The notes: generated from the sequence alone by a model not told the origin. Counted from the stretch's first letter, positions 33,593-43,372 are shown. The stretch is DNA of 55,824 bases from an uncultured bacterium (GCA_949290355.1 CASERN010000001.1:1-55824); one strand, 5' to 3'. Numbers and translations: made by a program.

Positions 33593-35173
33593 ATGAAAAC
33601 AGCTATAATGAGGAACTTTAAGGGAGATCTGCTAGGCGGAATTACGGCAGGAGTGATTGCTTTACCTCTCGCTATTGCCTTAGGCGTATCAAGCGGACTT
33701 GGAGCTACGGCAGGAATTTATGGTTCAATAATTGTCGGAATGTTCGCCTCTTTATTTGGAGGTACTCCTACACAGATTTCAGGGCCAACAGGACCATTAA
33801 CTGTTGTTATAGCATCTGTTGTTGCAATACACTCTAATAATCCAAATTTAATTTTTGCTGCAATTTTATTATCAGGGATATTTCAAATTATTCTTGGTCT
33901 TTTTAAAGTCGGTAAACTGGTAAATTTTATACCATACCCAGTAATTTCAGGATTCATGAGTGGTATTGGTGCAATTATAATATTATTACAATTAAATTCT
34001 TTTTTAGGTTTAGAATTTAACGGAAGTCCTGTTGAAGGATTAATTAATGTAATAAAATCATTACATAATGTAGATTTTCATAGTGCAATTATTGGAATAA
34101 TTACACTAATAATAGTTTTTCTTACCCCCAAAAAAATTGCGAAAATAATTCCTCCTCCATTAATTGCTCTTATTCTTGGGACTTTAACTGCTATTTTATT
34201 TAATTTTGAAGTAAAAACGATAGGTGAAATACCACAAGCATTCCCAAATTTAACAATCCCCACATTTAAACTATCTGAAATAGAGACAATTATACCAATT
34301 GCTCTTACTCTTGCAATTGTCGGTTCAATCGATTCTCTTTTAACAGCCTTAGTAGCAGATTCTTTAACAAAAACAAAGCATAATTCAAATCAGGAATTAA
34401 TCGGGCAAGGCATAGGTAATATAATTGCATCAATTTTTGGCGGCATTGTATCCTGTGGAGCAATGATGAGAACAGCAGTTAATATTAAAAGCGGTGGAAG
34501 AACCAGATTATCAGGAATTATTCATTCAATTTTGCTTATATTTATTATCATGTTTTTAGCTCCGGTTGCTGCAAAAATTCCATTAGCAGTGCTTGCAGGA
34601 ATCTTGATAAAAGTTGGTATAGGCATAGTTGACTATAAATTTATAAAACTTATAAAAGCTGCTCCAAGAAATGATTTATTAGTTATGCTTTTAGTTTTCT
34701 TAATCACAATTTTTGATGACTTAATTTTAGCAGTAGGCGTTGGTGTTGTACTTTCATCTATATTGTTTGCTGCAAACGTTGCGAAACAAACTGACATAAA
34801 AGTTGTAGAACTATCTGATGTTTCTCATAGTAATTACATCGATGAAGACCTGAAAAACAAAACAATGATTATGCACATTGACGGAACTTTATTTTTTGGC
34901 TCTGCTTCTCAAATAGCATCAAGAATTGAAGATATTTTAGATAACAAAAATGTTATTTTGGACTGTTCTAATATTAAAAGTATGGATATATCAGCTGTTT
35001 TTGCAATGGAAGATCTTATTCTTACGCTTAAAGATCAAAATGTCAGAGTAATAATCGTATTTAATAATAGAGAAGTTGCAGCTTCAACATTAAAATTAGG
35101 GCTTAGAAAACTGATAAGTCATAACGACATTGCTTTTTCCACACAAGAAGCAATTAATAGTATACAAAAATAA
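33593..35173 (+). CDS. SulP family anion transporter with STAS domain
   Basis: The start is placed at ATG 33593 because AAGGGG lies ten bases upstream and the family N-terminus (GDLLGGITAGVIALPLAIALGVSSG) follows at once. The 526-residue protein has about 12-14 membrane segments, the SulP signatures QISGPTGPLTVV and PYPVISGFMSGIG, GIGNIIASIFGGIVSCGAMMRTAVNIKSGGRTRLSG, and a C-terminal STAS domain (about 420-526, with VILDCSNIKSMDISAVFAMEDL). Homologues carry sulfate, bicarbonate or dicarboxylates; substrate is not decidable here. It follows the response regulator. Confidence 0.88.
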   Translation: MKTAIMRNFKGDLLGGITAGVIALPLAIALGVSSGLGATAGIYGSIIVGMFASLFGGTPTQISGPTGPLTVVIASVVAIHSNNPNLIFAAILLSGIFQIILGLFKVGKLVNFIPYPVISGFMSGIGAIIILLQLNSFLGLEFNGSPVEGLINVIKSLHNVDFHSAIIGIITLIIVFLTPKKIAKIIPPPLIALILGTLTAILFNFEVKTIGEIPQAFPNLTIPTFKLSEIETIIPIALTLAIVGSIDSLLTALVADSLTKTKHNSNQELIGQGIGNIIASIFGGIVSCGAMMRTAVNIKSGGRTRLSGIIHSILLIFIIMFLAPVAAKIPLAVLAGILIKVGIGIVDYKFIKLIKAAPRNDLLVMLLVFLITIFDDLILAVGVGVVLSSILFAANVAKQTDIKVVELSDVSHSNYIDEDLKNKTMIMHIDGTLFFGSASQIASRIEDILDNKNVILDCSNIKSMDISAVFAMEDLILTLKDQNVRVIIVFNNREVAASTLKLGLRKLISHNDIAFSTQEAINSIQK

Positions 35174-35213
35174 AAAAAAATGCTATGATAAAATTCTAAA
35201 TATAGGAGGAAAT

Positions 35214-35792
35214 ATGAAAAAGATTTTATCTATTTTATTCGCATTAATAGCTATACAAACTGTTGTATATGCCGATGCAGAAACAGATATGCACCAAGCG
35301 TATATTGCTAAAATTCAGGCTCAAGACATAAAATACAACACTTACAACTTTTTTAGTGCAATAAGCAATGGAAATGTTCAACTTGTAGATTTGTTTTTGA
35401 AATCAGGAATGAGCCCTGATTCTACATTTATGAAAACTCCTGCAATTTATGTAGCTATTGCCAGCAATCAAAATGATATTGTTAAATTGCTGCTAGATAA
35501 TAAAGTTGACCCAAATAAAGAATTAGCAGGAATTACTCCATTAATTATGGCTATCAGAGAAAAAGATGCTAAAATAGTTGAAACTCTTATTTCTTACGGA
35601 GCTGACGTAAATCAAGCATCAGGATATACTAAACCTCTTGCTTATGCAATACAAAAAAAACAACCTAAAATTGTTGAATTATTAATTAATGCAGGAGCTA
35701 GACCTGATAATGAAGTTCTTATCAAAGCTTTAAAATCAGATGATAACTATATTAAAGATACAGTACTAAAAAGATATAAAACAATGGATTAA
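35214..35792 (+). CDS. Exported ankyrin-repeat protein
   Basis: Start at ATG 35214 is supported by AGGAGG seven bases upstream and a signal peptide beginning there (MKKILSILFALIAIQTVVYA, cleavage near residue 20). The 192-residue product has about four ankyrin repeats: FFSAISNGNVQLVDLFLKSGMSPD, AIYVAIASNQNDIVKLLLDNKVDPN, PLIMAIREKDAKIVETLISYGADVN and PLAYAIQKKQPKIVELLINAGARPD. It is probably a periplasmic or secreted protein-binding module. The upstream frame overlapping sulP is not the true start. Confidence 0.8.
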   Translation: MKKILSILFALIAIQTVVYADAETDMHQAYIAKIQAQDIKYNTYNFFSAISNGNVQLVDLFLKSGMSPDSTFMKTPAIYVAIASNQNDIVKLLLDNKVDPNKELAGITPLIMAIREKDAKIVETLISYGADVNQASGYTKPLAYAIQKKQPKIVELLINAGARPDNEVLIKALKSDDNYIKDTVLKRYKTMD

Positions 35793-35797
35793 ATAGG

Positions 35798-35826
35798 CAA
35801 AGAGAGCTTTCAGCTCTCTTTTTTTA
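35798..35826 (+). terminator. Intrinsic terminator of the ankyrin gene
   Basis: AGAGAGCT (35801-35808) pairs with AGCTCTCT (35812-35819) across TTC, followed by a run of T. Confidence 0.85.
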
Positions 35827-35925
35827 TGTTTTAAACCTATTATCTTCATAAAAATTAATAGTATTTTCAAATTATAGCAAATTTTATGTGTATATATTTT
35901 TTATATATTTAAGGATATAAGATAT

Positions 35926-36654
35926 ATGGATAAAATTTCTGCTAATTATAATAACAACTTATATAGCAATACAAACAAAGGAGTAAATAAAAAAACTTCT
36001 CCTAAGCCCAATAGTGTATATACTTGCAAACAAGAGTCCACACAAGTAAAAAGAAAACCTTTACCAAAATTTAACACAATTCAAACAGGAGATATAGCAG
36101 AAATCCCAGATTCAATTTTATATAATCCAATATATAAAAGCCAATATCTGTTCCTAAAAAATTTTCCAAATCTTAAATTCAAAGTTGAAGATAATAAAGG
36201 AATAAACAAAAAAAACGCAACAAAAGAAGATGTATGTCTTGCTCTTTATGGTAAAAAAGTAGCAGACAAAATAAGTAACGTTGGAGCCTGCTATACAGGA
36301 GTAAAAAAAGCTATGCAATCTTCTGGTATTATAAAAAACTACGACGAAATGCCAAGAGGAGAAGCAAAAGATTCTATAAAATATTTTGATAAACATCCTG
36401 AAAAGTTTAAAAAAATCAATGTAGCCAAAAAAGATTTAAAAAATTTACCTGCCGGCAGAATAGTAGTGTATACAAATAAAAACGATGCAGGTCATATAAT
36501 CATTACAAATGGGAATGGACAAGGTATGAGCAGTGCCACCGATAATATGGGATGGTTGGATTACAAAGGTAAAGATGCCAAATACGTGGTGTATGAATTA
36601 ACAGATAATTGGAAATACAATCCAGCAACAAAAAAATTAAGTTTTATCAAATAA
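35926..36654 (+). CDS. CHAP/NlpC-P60-like cysteine hydrolase candidate
   Basis: The 242-residue protein has a disordered, lysine-rich N-terminal third with no signal peptide. The C-terminal half has the layout of a CHAP/NlpC-like fold. A Cys at 122 starts a helix (GACYTGVKKAMQ), followed by LPAGRIVVYTN, then a strand with His190 (DAGHIIITNGNGQ) and a polar residue (Asn195) five residues later, then SSATDN. These fit a Cys-His-polar triad for amidase or peptidase activity. Target (peptidoglycan or protein) is unknown. It converges on the giant protein gene. The start codon lacks a close ribosome-binding site. Confidence 0.55.
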   Translation: MDKISANYNNNLYSNTNKGVNKKTSPKPNSVYTCKQESTQVKRKPLPKFNTIQTGDIAEIPDSILYNPIYKSQYLFLKNFPNLKFKVEDNKGINKKNATKEDVCLALYGKKVADKISNVGACYTGVKKAMQSSGIIKNYDEMPRGEAKDSIKYFDKHPEKFKKINVAKKDLKNLPAGRIVVYTNKNDAGHIIITNGNGQGMSSATDNMGWLDYKGKDAKYVVYELTDNWKYNPATKKLSFIK

Positions 36655-36671
36655 AATTGTAAATAAGCACA

Positions 36672-36729
36672 TTAATGCCTATTTATAACAGCAAAAATGA
36701 TTATTAAAAAATTATTCTCTATATTGCTG
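36672..36729 (+). pseudogene. Remnant of ABC transporter ATPase end / permease start
   Basis: An ATG at 36697 begins MIIKKLFSILLSYYW and stops within 16 codons. Bases 36672-36716 align without gaps to 43429-43473 at 36 of 45 positions; the latter is the junction of an ABC ATPase tail (TLMIIHNS) and a permease start (MTIRRFF). I read both as diverged copies of one gene junction. Confidence 0.5.
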
Positions 36730-36730
36730 A

Positions 36731-36841
36731 GTTACTATTGGTGATAATTCTGAGATTGTTGCAGGCAGATTTGTATATATAAGTATCCCTTCTGAAGTTT
36801 TATCAGTCGGGATACTTAGTCGAGTGCTAAAAAAATTATAA
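36731..36841 (+). pseudogene. C-terminal fragment of a hexapeptide-repeat acetyltransferase
   Basis: A reading frame with no start codon reads VTIGDNSEIVAGRFVYISIP and continues SEVLSVGILSRVLKKL before a stop. This follows the C-terminus of maltose/galactoside O-acetyltransferases (VTIGDN.VIGAG..V...IP..V..G.P.RV++K), with several key glycines replaced. It is a decayed fragment. A stem AAGTATCCC/GGGATACTT (36781-36789, 36809-36817) lies inside it. Confidence 0.6.
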
Positions 36842-36869
36842 TAATTAAAATTAATACAATTTAACAATG

Positions 36870-39800
36870 TTATTGTTTAACACATTTAATAGATTTACAT
36901 TCATTTTGTAATTGCTGTAATGTATTCATGTATTCATTGATAAATGCTTCAAATTTAGCATTTAGAATTTTACGTTTTTGGTATGCTTCACTATATTCCG
37001 GCAAATTCAAGTTTTCAATAAACGAGAATAATGAGATTATAGTGTTAAGATATCTTTGATTTTTCAAAGAATCTTCATTAGTTTCATTTATTATATCTGC
37101 TGTTGCTATTTCAATGTATTTATCTAGTAGAATTGATCTTTTGAAATCAGGATTTTTTTGAAGTGTATCTTTAATAATATCAAGAGTTTTTAGATAATGT
37201 CTAATTTCTTTTTGACGGTTATTATGTTTCGTCTTATTGATTATGTTTGCTTTAGTTTCGTCAATAAGTTTTTCAAAAGAATCAGAATTATCTATCTGAG
37301 CTGATAATTTTTTGATTTCTTCTTCTACTGCAAGTTTATTTTTTTCTGTACTTTTTATTATATTTTTAATTTTATTTACTTTTTGTTTAATATTAAGTTC
37401 GTCAAATTCTTTAGTTTCATAGTTAATAAATTTATCTGCCAGACCCAATTCTTCAACAAACATTTTTGCTGTTTCAGTATTTGATCCAATCATTAAAGAT
37501 TTAATCATATAGCTGATAGCCTCCTCATTATCAAGAGACATACTATAAGGATTATTTAGTGTTTGTACGTAATAATCTTTAAAATAATTTTTGATTTCAG
37601 CCAGATTTCCATTTTGTGAAGCATTCATTAATATGAACTGAATATTTACAAGCATTGCAAGGTCGAGATGGTTCATAAGCAAATCTTGGAAATATTTTTG
37701 GTCTTCTTTGTTAGTATAATCTTTTGCTGATGTTTTTAAGAAAGCATTGAATGTCTCAACAGGTTGTTGTACATAATGGTATTTTTTGAAATCAGCTTCG
37801 AATTTATTTCTGGCATTTATCGCTGCATTTTCATCATATCCGGTTCCTTTTTTAACACCCGTTTCTTCATTTATCCAATCTCGCAATAATTTGCTTGTTC
37901 TACTTTGTAATTCAGGTTTTATATATTTTTGAACATAGTCTTCTGATAGATTTATTATTTTTTGATAATCTTTTTCAAACGCTTCTTTATCATAATCGTT
38001 TGAATTTTGCGAAATTTGAATATTACGCATATTATAAATTATTTCTGATATTTTATTTGTTTTTGTTGAATTGTTACCTCCAATACTATATTCAAGTAAT
38101 TTTGTTTGGATTTCATATGTATCATATTTATTTGGAGAATAGATATCTTGTTTTTTATATTCGGCATTAATCCATTTATTCAAATCTTCATTGATTAATC
38201 TGGAATATTTTGGAGGAATATTATATTTTATTGTCAATCTTAGATAATTTTTTAATTTTTCGAAATCTTTTTTGTTTGTAATCTCTAATGGTTCATTTTG
38301 GTTTAAAATCTCTAGAGTTTTATGTTCGTTTAGCAAACGAGAAATCTTTTCTTGATATGTTTTTGCTAACTCATTTTTAGGTAACGATAATATTTCATAA
38401 GCCATATTTAAAGCAGTTTCTTCATCTGAATTATTAAAGTTATTTGTAATGAACTCTGAAAGTATATTATTTATTGTTTGATATTGAGTTTTAGTTAAGG
38501 CTTTGTCTGGAGGTAATTTTTTTACGTATGCATCCAGATTTTTTAGAGAATTTAAAGTATTATTTAAAAGTTTTCTTGCAGAAACTATTTCAACAGCTTC
38601 TCCAACTTTGTTCTCAATATCATTTAGTTTACTGTTTATAGCTTCTTCAGAGGCTAAACTTATTTTTGGATATACTGGTGTTGCATTATATTTTTTATAA
38701 TTGTAATTTCTATATTCATTAAATACTTTTTCTATCTCCAAATATTTAATTGAAGAGAAATATTGAGAATATAAATCATCAAAAGACCTGTTATTTGTGT
38801 ATCTCAAACCGCGCAAACTTTTTTGAACTTTTTGATATTTGTATATAGGTTTAGTTTTGCTTAATGCATAAGTATTATTTAATTCTTCATTGTATAGAGA
38901 ATTTAATAATTCATTTGTAACTTTTTTATTTACTGCTTTTACTTTTCTTAAAGTATCAAATCCCGAGATATCTTTAATACCAAGATCTTTGTCTGTTATG
39001 TCTGATGTGTATTTATCAAATTCTTCTTTAGTCATATCTTGAAGTTTTCTGTAAATTTTGACAAATTCTTCATCGCTTGCAGGATCAAATTTTCTATCAA
39101 TCCATTGTCTGATAGATTTTGCTCTGAAATTATTAGATTTAATATCTTCAAGGTTAAAATATAAGTTATCATTCAATGTTTTGGTTAAAACCTCTTTAAA
39201 TTCTTTTCTGGCTTTTTGAGTTTGTTCATTTTGAGGTATTTGTTCATCAAATTGTTTAAGTGTTTTATTAACTACAAAATTGATAGAATCTTTTAAGCTA
39301 CCTGTAAACAATTGCTTCTCGTCTTTTACATATTCAGCAGTATTTGCAATTATTTCCGGTAAAATTTTGCTATCGTATTTTACACCGTTTTTGTCTAATA
39401 TATCCATCAAGCTGTTTATAATATATTTGCCTTGTTCAAATGCATATGTTAAAAGATTTTCCTCACTTTTGCCGAATGCATAGTAAAAATCATTTATAGC
39501 ATTTGTTTTTAATTTATTTTTAATTTGTTCAATGTCATTTAAAGAGTCAGCTTTTGCTAATTCTTCATTCATATAGAAATTTGGATTTGCAAGTTTGGTT
39601 GCAATTTTTTCCATTTCAATCTTGATGATATCATTATCAGGTAATTTATCATAATCTTCTTTAGAATTTATGCCTCGCTCAATTATTGAACCATTAATTC
39701 TATTTAGTATATTCTTATATTTTTTCTCAGATGATTCTATAAGTTGTTTTTTACCAATAATTTTATGTTCAATTTCTGATTGAGTCATTGTGGATAATAC

Positions 39801-42800
39801 TTTATTAAAATCTTCAAGCCATGATCTATCAGGAGCGAAGATTTCTTGTTTGATGTCTGCTGCAGTTTGCCTTAATTTGATATTTTTACCATTAAGTGCA
39901 ATATCAGTCATTAAGGGGGCTTCATAATCATTATCCCAGTGTGTATCTAGTCTTTTGTATAACTTACTGTTTACATCTTTTGGAGTAACTTTACATTTTT
40001 TATATATTATATTTTCTATATAATTCCCGTTTTGGAATCTTTCGTTTGTTATATACCCTAATTCGCCGCCTCTGTTGTTGCTGTAATCAGTCCTTTGTAA
40101 ACTTTCAGAATCAATCCAAGAATTTTCATGTTCACTAGCTCCCCAAGTGTTGTCATGAAAAATTGCATACTTTTGTTTTGAACCGACCTTTTTGAGATCA
40201 GCAATATATTGTGCATGAGCACCGTATTCTCCTTGGTGGTATACACTTGATGATGAAACTCCTGAATTTGGGCTATTCAAAATTATATCTGCAGCAGTTT
40301 CAATATCTTGTTCAAGATAATATGGTCTGTCAGTTGCCAACTCAAGAACTTTAATTTTTTGATTATCAAATAATCCTGAATGAACATCTATAGTATAATT
40401 GCAGTCTTGCTTAATACTGTTCTGTCTTATATATTCATCAAGCTCAGGTTGTAACTCTTTATATATTAAATCTAATTTTTTCTTTACTTCTGAATACATT
40501 TTATCAGTCTTTTTCTCAATTAATTTTACTGCATTTATTTCTTGTGTTGATAATTTAGCAAGTTTTGGATCTTTTATTTTTGAAAAACGGTTAGGATATG
40601 TTTCCGTACCATTAATTTTGTTTATTGCTGTCAGTTTTGTTTGTAATTCTCTTAAATCTTCCTCTTTAACTAATTTTTGTTTCTTTTCCATTTCTTTTAT
40701 GACAAGCTCTTTCCCATCTACTATCACAGGATTGTTAATTCCTAGATCTTTAGAATATTTTGAAAAAGCATTAATTACTTCCATAAGGTAATTAATATTT
40801 TCAGCGATATTATTATAAGTATTTGCGAGTTCAGAAATTGCATTGTGTAATTCCGCTTGAGTCGCATTTTCAGGAAGACCGTTTAATTTTTTTAAGGCTT
40901 TAATATTTTCTTCGTATGCAGGACTTTCAGGACTGTTTATTAAGTTATAAACAGCTTTGTATTTATCTACAAATATGTCTGATTGGTTTTTGTACCCTAT
41001 TTTGTTTAGAATATCAATATAAGTTTTGTCATCATAATTATTTTGTTTATATCTTTTTTGAAGATTTTCAATTATTCGAAGAGTTTCTTTTTTTGAATTT
41101 TCTACTCCAAAAATGCTTGATATTGTTTGTTGTTCTATTTTATTGCCTGATTTTATTTCTTCTTTTATTTCTTCTAATTCATCAGCAAGCAATTCTTTTC
41201 TATCACCTAATCCCATTTTTTCATATAATTGATCAAATTGAGTTGAAATTTCATCATCGAAATCTTTTTTGATATTTTTTAAAGTGTTTATTACATTATC
41301 CTTGCTGTGATCTTCAAGTTGGAATGTGTTAGCAAAATATTCTATAAATTCAGGGCTGTTAGCCATTTCAATAGTTGAGATAATTTCATTAAGAGCATTA
41401 GAAATTCTTGTTTCCGTATCAGGGATATTATATTCTATAAGATAATCTGTCAATATTTCTTTGTCATCAAGACCTCTTATTATACTTCCTCTATATGCAG
41501 CTTCTGCATTATAAGCCTTAGATGCTCGTTTAATTTGGTTGTTAACGTTTCTTTTAGGTTGTATTTTTGAATTTAAATTAAAAATATCTTCTACTAAACT
41601 TAGAATAACCTCTGCACTATTTTGTAATTCTTGAGAATCTTTTATTTGTGTGTTGTCAAGAATAAACTGTTTAATTTTTTTTGCTTTTTGGATATCTTCT
41701 TCATTTGGAATAAATGAGTATTTAATTAATGAAGGATCTGTTTTTTGAATATCTCTTGATAATGGCTTTTCTAGTTTTACTATAACATTGCTTAGTTCTT
41801 TAATCTCATTTTTATCCATTTCTGGTAAATTTTTGATTAATTCCTTTCTGATAAGATCATTATATTTAGAAAGAAGTGCTATATTTGTGTATTTAGAAAA
41901 ATGATTTTCCATTGCCGTAATTTTATTTTTTAAATTTATTGATTTGTATTCTCCAATCTCATTTTTTGCATTTTGAAGAGCTTGATAATATAAATGTTTA
42001 TTTCTTAATTGTGGATTTTCTATTGCTTTAAAGAAATGTTTGTCATTAAAAGTATCAAAATTTTCTTTATCAAATGGGACATAATGTGATAAATTTTCAT
42101 TATTTACGCCACACATATCTGCAATATCCATCCAGTACATAGTTGCAGCATCAACAATTCTGTATCCATTATCTATGGCATTATTAAAATCTAGATTAAT
42201 CTTTTTTACAGGGACTTTCTTGCCGGATCCTAAATTAAATCTATCGTATACCATAATATTGTCAGATGCATCTAATTCTGATAACAAAGTATCCACATAG
42301 TTTATTTTATCTTCATATGCCAAGTTTTTTCTTATTGAAGAAATAGCTACACACATACCATGAAATCTTTGATCTATAGCCTTGACATTTGGGACATTTG
42401 ATTCGTTTGTATTAATTGTTAAGTCATTTAACATCTCTCCAAGAACTTGGAGTTTTTTATCTTTTAGTTGCGGATTAATTTTATATTCAGGACTCATGAA
42501 ATAATCTAATCGTTTTAAAATATATAATTTCTGAGTATTTGTAATTTCTGATGATGAAATAAGATAATCCAAGTTTTTGTCAATAGAGCGTATTGCCTCA
42601 TTACTATTATTTCTTAATGATTTTAAATCTGTTTTATCAAGAATATTTTTTCGATATTCTAGTATTGCTTTTTCTTCATCATTTAGATCTTTCTTAGTAT
42701 CAAAAGTATTTTTTATTAGAGGTTGATATTTCTGTTTTAATATAGGATCAGAATGACTCAAAGATTTTTCAGCCGCATTCTTTAGCTTAGCTTTCCAATC

Positions 42801-43043
42801 ATTTCTAGGTTTTTTCCCGTTATCAATATTGGATGCGTATTGTAAGTTATTTGCAACATCTAGTATGAAATCTAAATTATCTTCTCCAGTATAATTAGAT
42901 AAGTTTTCGATGGATTGGTTTATTCTCCTTTGGTTTGGCTCATTTAATGCATAATTGTTTTTATTTTTGAGCTGTTTAACGTTGTTCTTATCTTCTCGTC
43001 TACCTGTAAAACCTAAATGATTTAAAAAGAAATTAACTTTCAT
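36870..43043 (-). CDS. Giant protein (2057 residues) with a split papain-like Cys-His-Asn triad
   Basis: The largest gene here lacks a signal peptide and membrane segments and is overwhelmingly helical and charged (long Lys/Glu/Asn-rich stretches). N-terminal FTG occurs at 12-14. Near residue 220 the string KAIDQRFHGMCVAISSIRK places Gln225 six residues before Cys231, the same spacing as the oxyanion Gln and catalytic Cys of papain. Near 940, YGAHAQYIADLKK (His943) and FHDNTWGASEHENSW (Asn965 in NTWG) resemble the His and NSWG motifs of papain. About 710 residues lie between. I infer a C1-superfamily peptidase fold interrupted by a huge helical insertion, with a long C-terminal helical region. 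It may be an effector or toxin. AAGGGG precedes the ATG. It is flanked by gene debris, which suggests acquisition. Confidence 0.6.
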   Translation of the reverse strand: MKVNFFLNHLGFTGRREDKNNVKQLKNKNNYALNEPNQRRINQSIENLSNYTGEDNLDFILDVANNLQYASNIDNGKKPRNDWKAKLKNAAEKSLSHSDPILKQKYQPLIKNTFDTKKDLNDEEKAILEYRKNILDKTDLKSLRNNSNEAIRSIDKNLDYLISSSEITNTQKLYILKRLDYFMSPEYKINPQLKDKKLQVLGEMLNDLTINTNESNVPNVKAIDQRFHGMCVAISSIRKNLAYEDKINYVDTLLSELDASDNIMVYDRFNLGSGKKVPVKKINLDFNNAIDNGYRIVDAATMYWMDIADMCGVNNENLSHYVPFDKENFDTFNDKHFFKAIENPQLRNKHLYYQALQNAKNEIGEYKSINLKNKITAMENHFSKYTNIALLSKYNDLIRKELIKNLPEMDKNEIKELSNVIVKLEKPLSRDIQKTDPSLIKYSFIPNEEDIQKAKKIKQFILDNTQIKDSQELQNSAEVILSLVEDIFNLNSKIQPKRNVNNQIKRASKAYNAEAAYRGSIIRGLDDKEILTDYLIEYNIPDTETRISNALNEIISTIEMANSPEFIEYFANTFQLEDHSKDNVINTLKNIKKDFDDEISTQFDQLYEKMGLGDRKELLADELEEIKEEIKSGNKIEQQTISSIFGVENSKKETLRIIENLQKRYKQNNYDDKTYIDILNKIGYKNQSDIFVDKYKAVYNLINSPESPAYEENIKALKKLNGLPENATQAELHNAISELANTYNNIAENINYLMEVINAFSKYSKDLGINNPVIVDGKELVIKEMEKKQKLVKEEDLRELQTKLTAINKINGTETYPNRFSKIKDPKLAKLSTQEINAVKLIEKKTDKMYSEVKKKLDLIYKELQPELDEYIRQNSIKQDCNYTIDVHSGLFDNQKIKVLELATDRPYYLEQDIETAADIILNSPNSGVSSSSVYHQGEYGAHAQYIADLKKVGSKQKYAIFHDNTWGASEHENSWIDSESLQRTDYSNNRGGELGYITNERFQNGNYIENIIYKKCKVTPKDVNSKLYKRLDTHWDNDYEAPLMTDIALNGKNIKLRQTAADIKQEIFAPDRSWLEDFNKVLSTMTQSEIEHKIIGKKQLIESSEKKYKNILNRINGSIIERGINSKEDYDKLPDNDIIKIEMEKIATKLANPNFYMNEELAKADSLNDIEQIKNKLKTNAINDFYYAFGKSEENLLTYAFEQGKYIINSLMDILDKNGVKYDSKILPEIIANTAEYVKDEKQLFTGSLKDSINFVVNKTLKQFDEQIPQNEQTQKARKEFKEVLTKTLNDNLYFNLEDIKSNNFRAKSIRQWIDRKFDPASDEEFVKIYRKLQDMTKEEFDKYTSDITDKDLGIKDISGFDTLRKVKAVNKKVTNELLNSLYNEELNNTYALSKTKPIYKYQKVQKSLRGLRYTNNRSFDDLYSQYFSSIKYLEIEKVFNEYRNYNYKKYNATPVYPKISLASEEAINSKLNDIENKVGEAVEIVSARKLLNNTLNSLKNLDAYVKKLPPDKALTKTQYQTINNILSEFITNNFNNSDEETALNMAYEILSLPKNELAKTYQEKISRLLNEHKTLEILNQNEPLEITNKKDFEKLKNYLRLTIKYNIPPKYSRLINEDLNKWINAEYKKQDIYSPNKYDTYEIQTKLLEYSIGGNNSTKTNKISEIIYNMRNIQISQNSNDYDKEAFEKDYQKIINLSEDYVQKYIKPELQSRTSKLLRDWINEETGVKKGTGYDENAAINARNKFEADFKKYHYVQQPVETFNAFLKTSAKDYTNKEDQKYFQDLLMNHLDLAMLVNIQFILMNASQNGNLAEIKNYFKDYYVQTLNNPYSMSLDNEEAISYMIKSLMIGSNTETAKMFVEELGLADKFINYETKEFDELNIKQKVNKIKNIIKSTEKNKLAVEEEIKKLSAQIDNSDSFEKLIDETKANIINKTKHNNRQKEIRHYLKTLDIIKDTLQKNPDFKRSILLDKYIEIATADIINETNEDSLKNQRYLNTIISLFSFIENLNLPEYSEAYQKRKILNAKFEAFINEYMNTLQQLQNECKSIKCVKQ

Positions 43044-43372
43044 TATTACCCCTTTTTTTATACTTTTTTAGCTTAAAACCCAAGAAAAAATTTTTTGATA
43101 AATAATTAGTGTATTCTTTACAAATTTTTACTTTTATAAATAATAACTTAAAAATATTAAATTAATTGTAATAATTTTTAAATGTAGGAATAAATCCTTA
43201 TATACCTTGTAAAGTCATTTTCATAAGCTGCACATTTGGATTAAAAGTAATAATATCAAAGCAATAGTATTCCCTGCAATATCCTGCGGAGTTTATCATT
43301 TTCCGATAGATAAATAATGCAAATTTTAAATTTTGAAATTCACAACAATTCTAGGGCAGTAATCGGACAAGA
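43044..43372. other. Gene-free AT-rich stretch
   Basis: I see no ORF, RNA gene or terminator here; stops occur in all frames. It is probably the upstream region of the giant gene plus decayed sequence of the neighbouring transporter locus. Confidence 0.5.

Noticed and set aside
36781-36817. Strong hairpin AAGTATCCC/GGGATACTT as terminator between convergent genes
   Set aside because: There is no T run on either strand, and the bases form part of the decayed acetyltransferase reading frame, so the symmetry may be accidental.
40399-41272. Several plus-strand hydrophobic ORFs inside the giant gene
   Set aside because: Antisense of lysine- and glutamate-rich codons gives Phe/Leu/Ser-rich frames; none has a ribosome-binding site. 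They are shadows.
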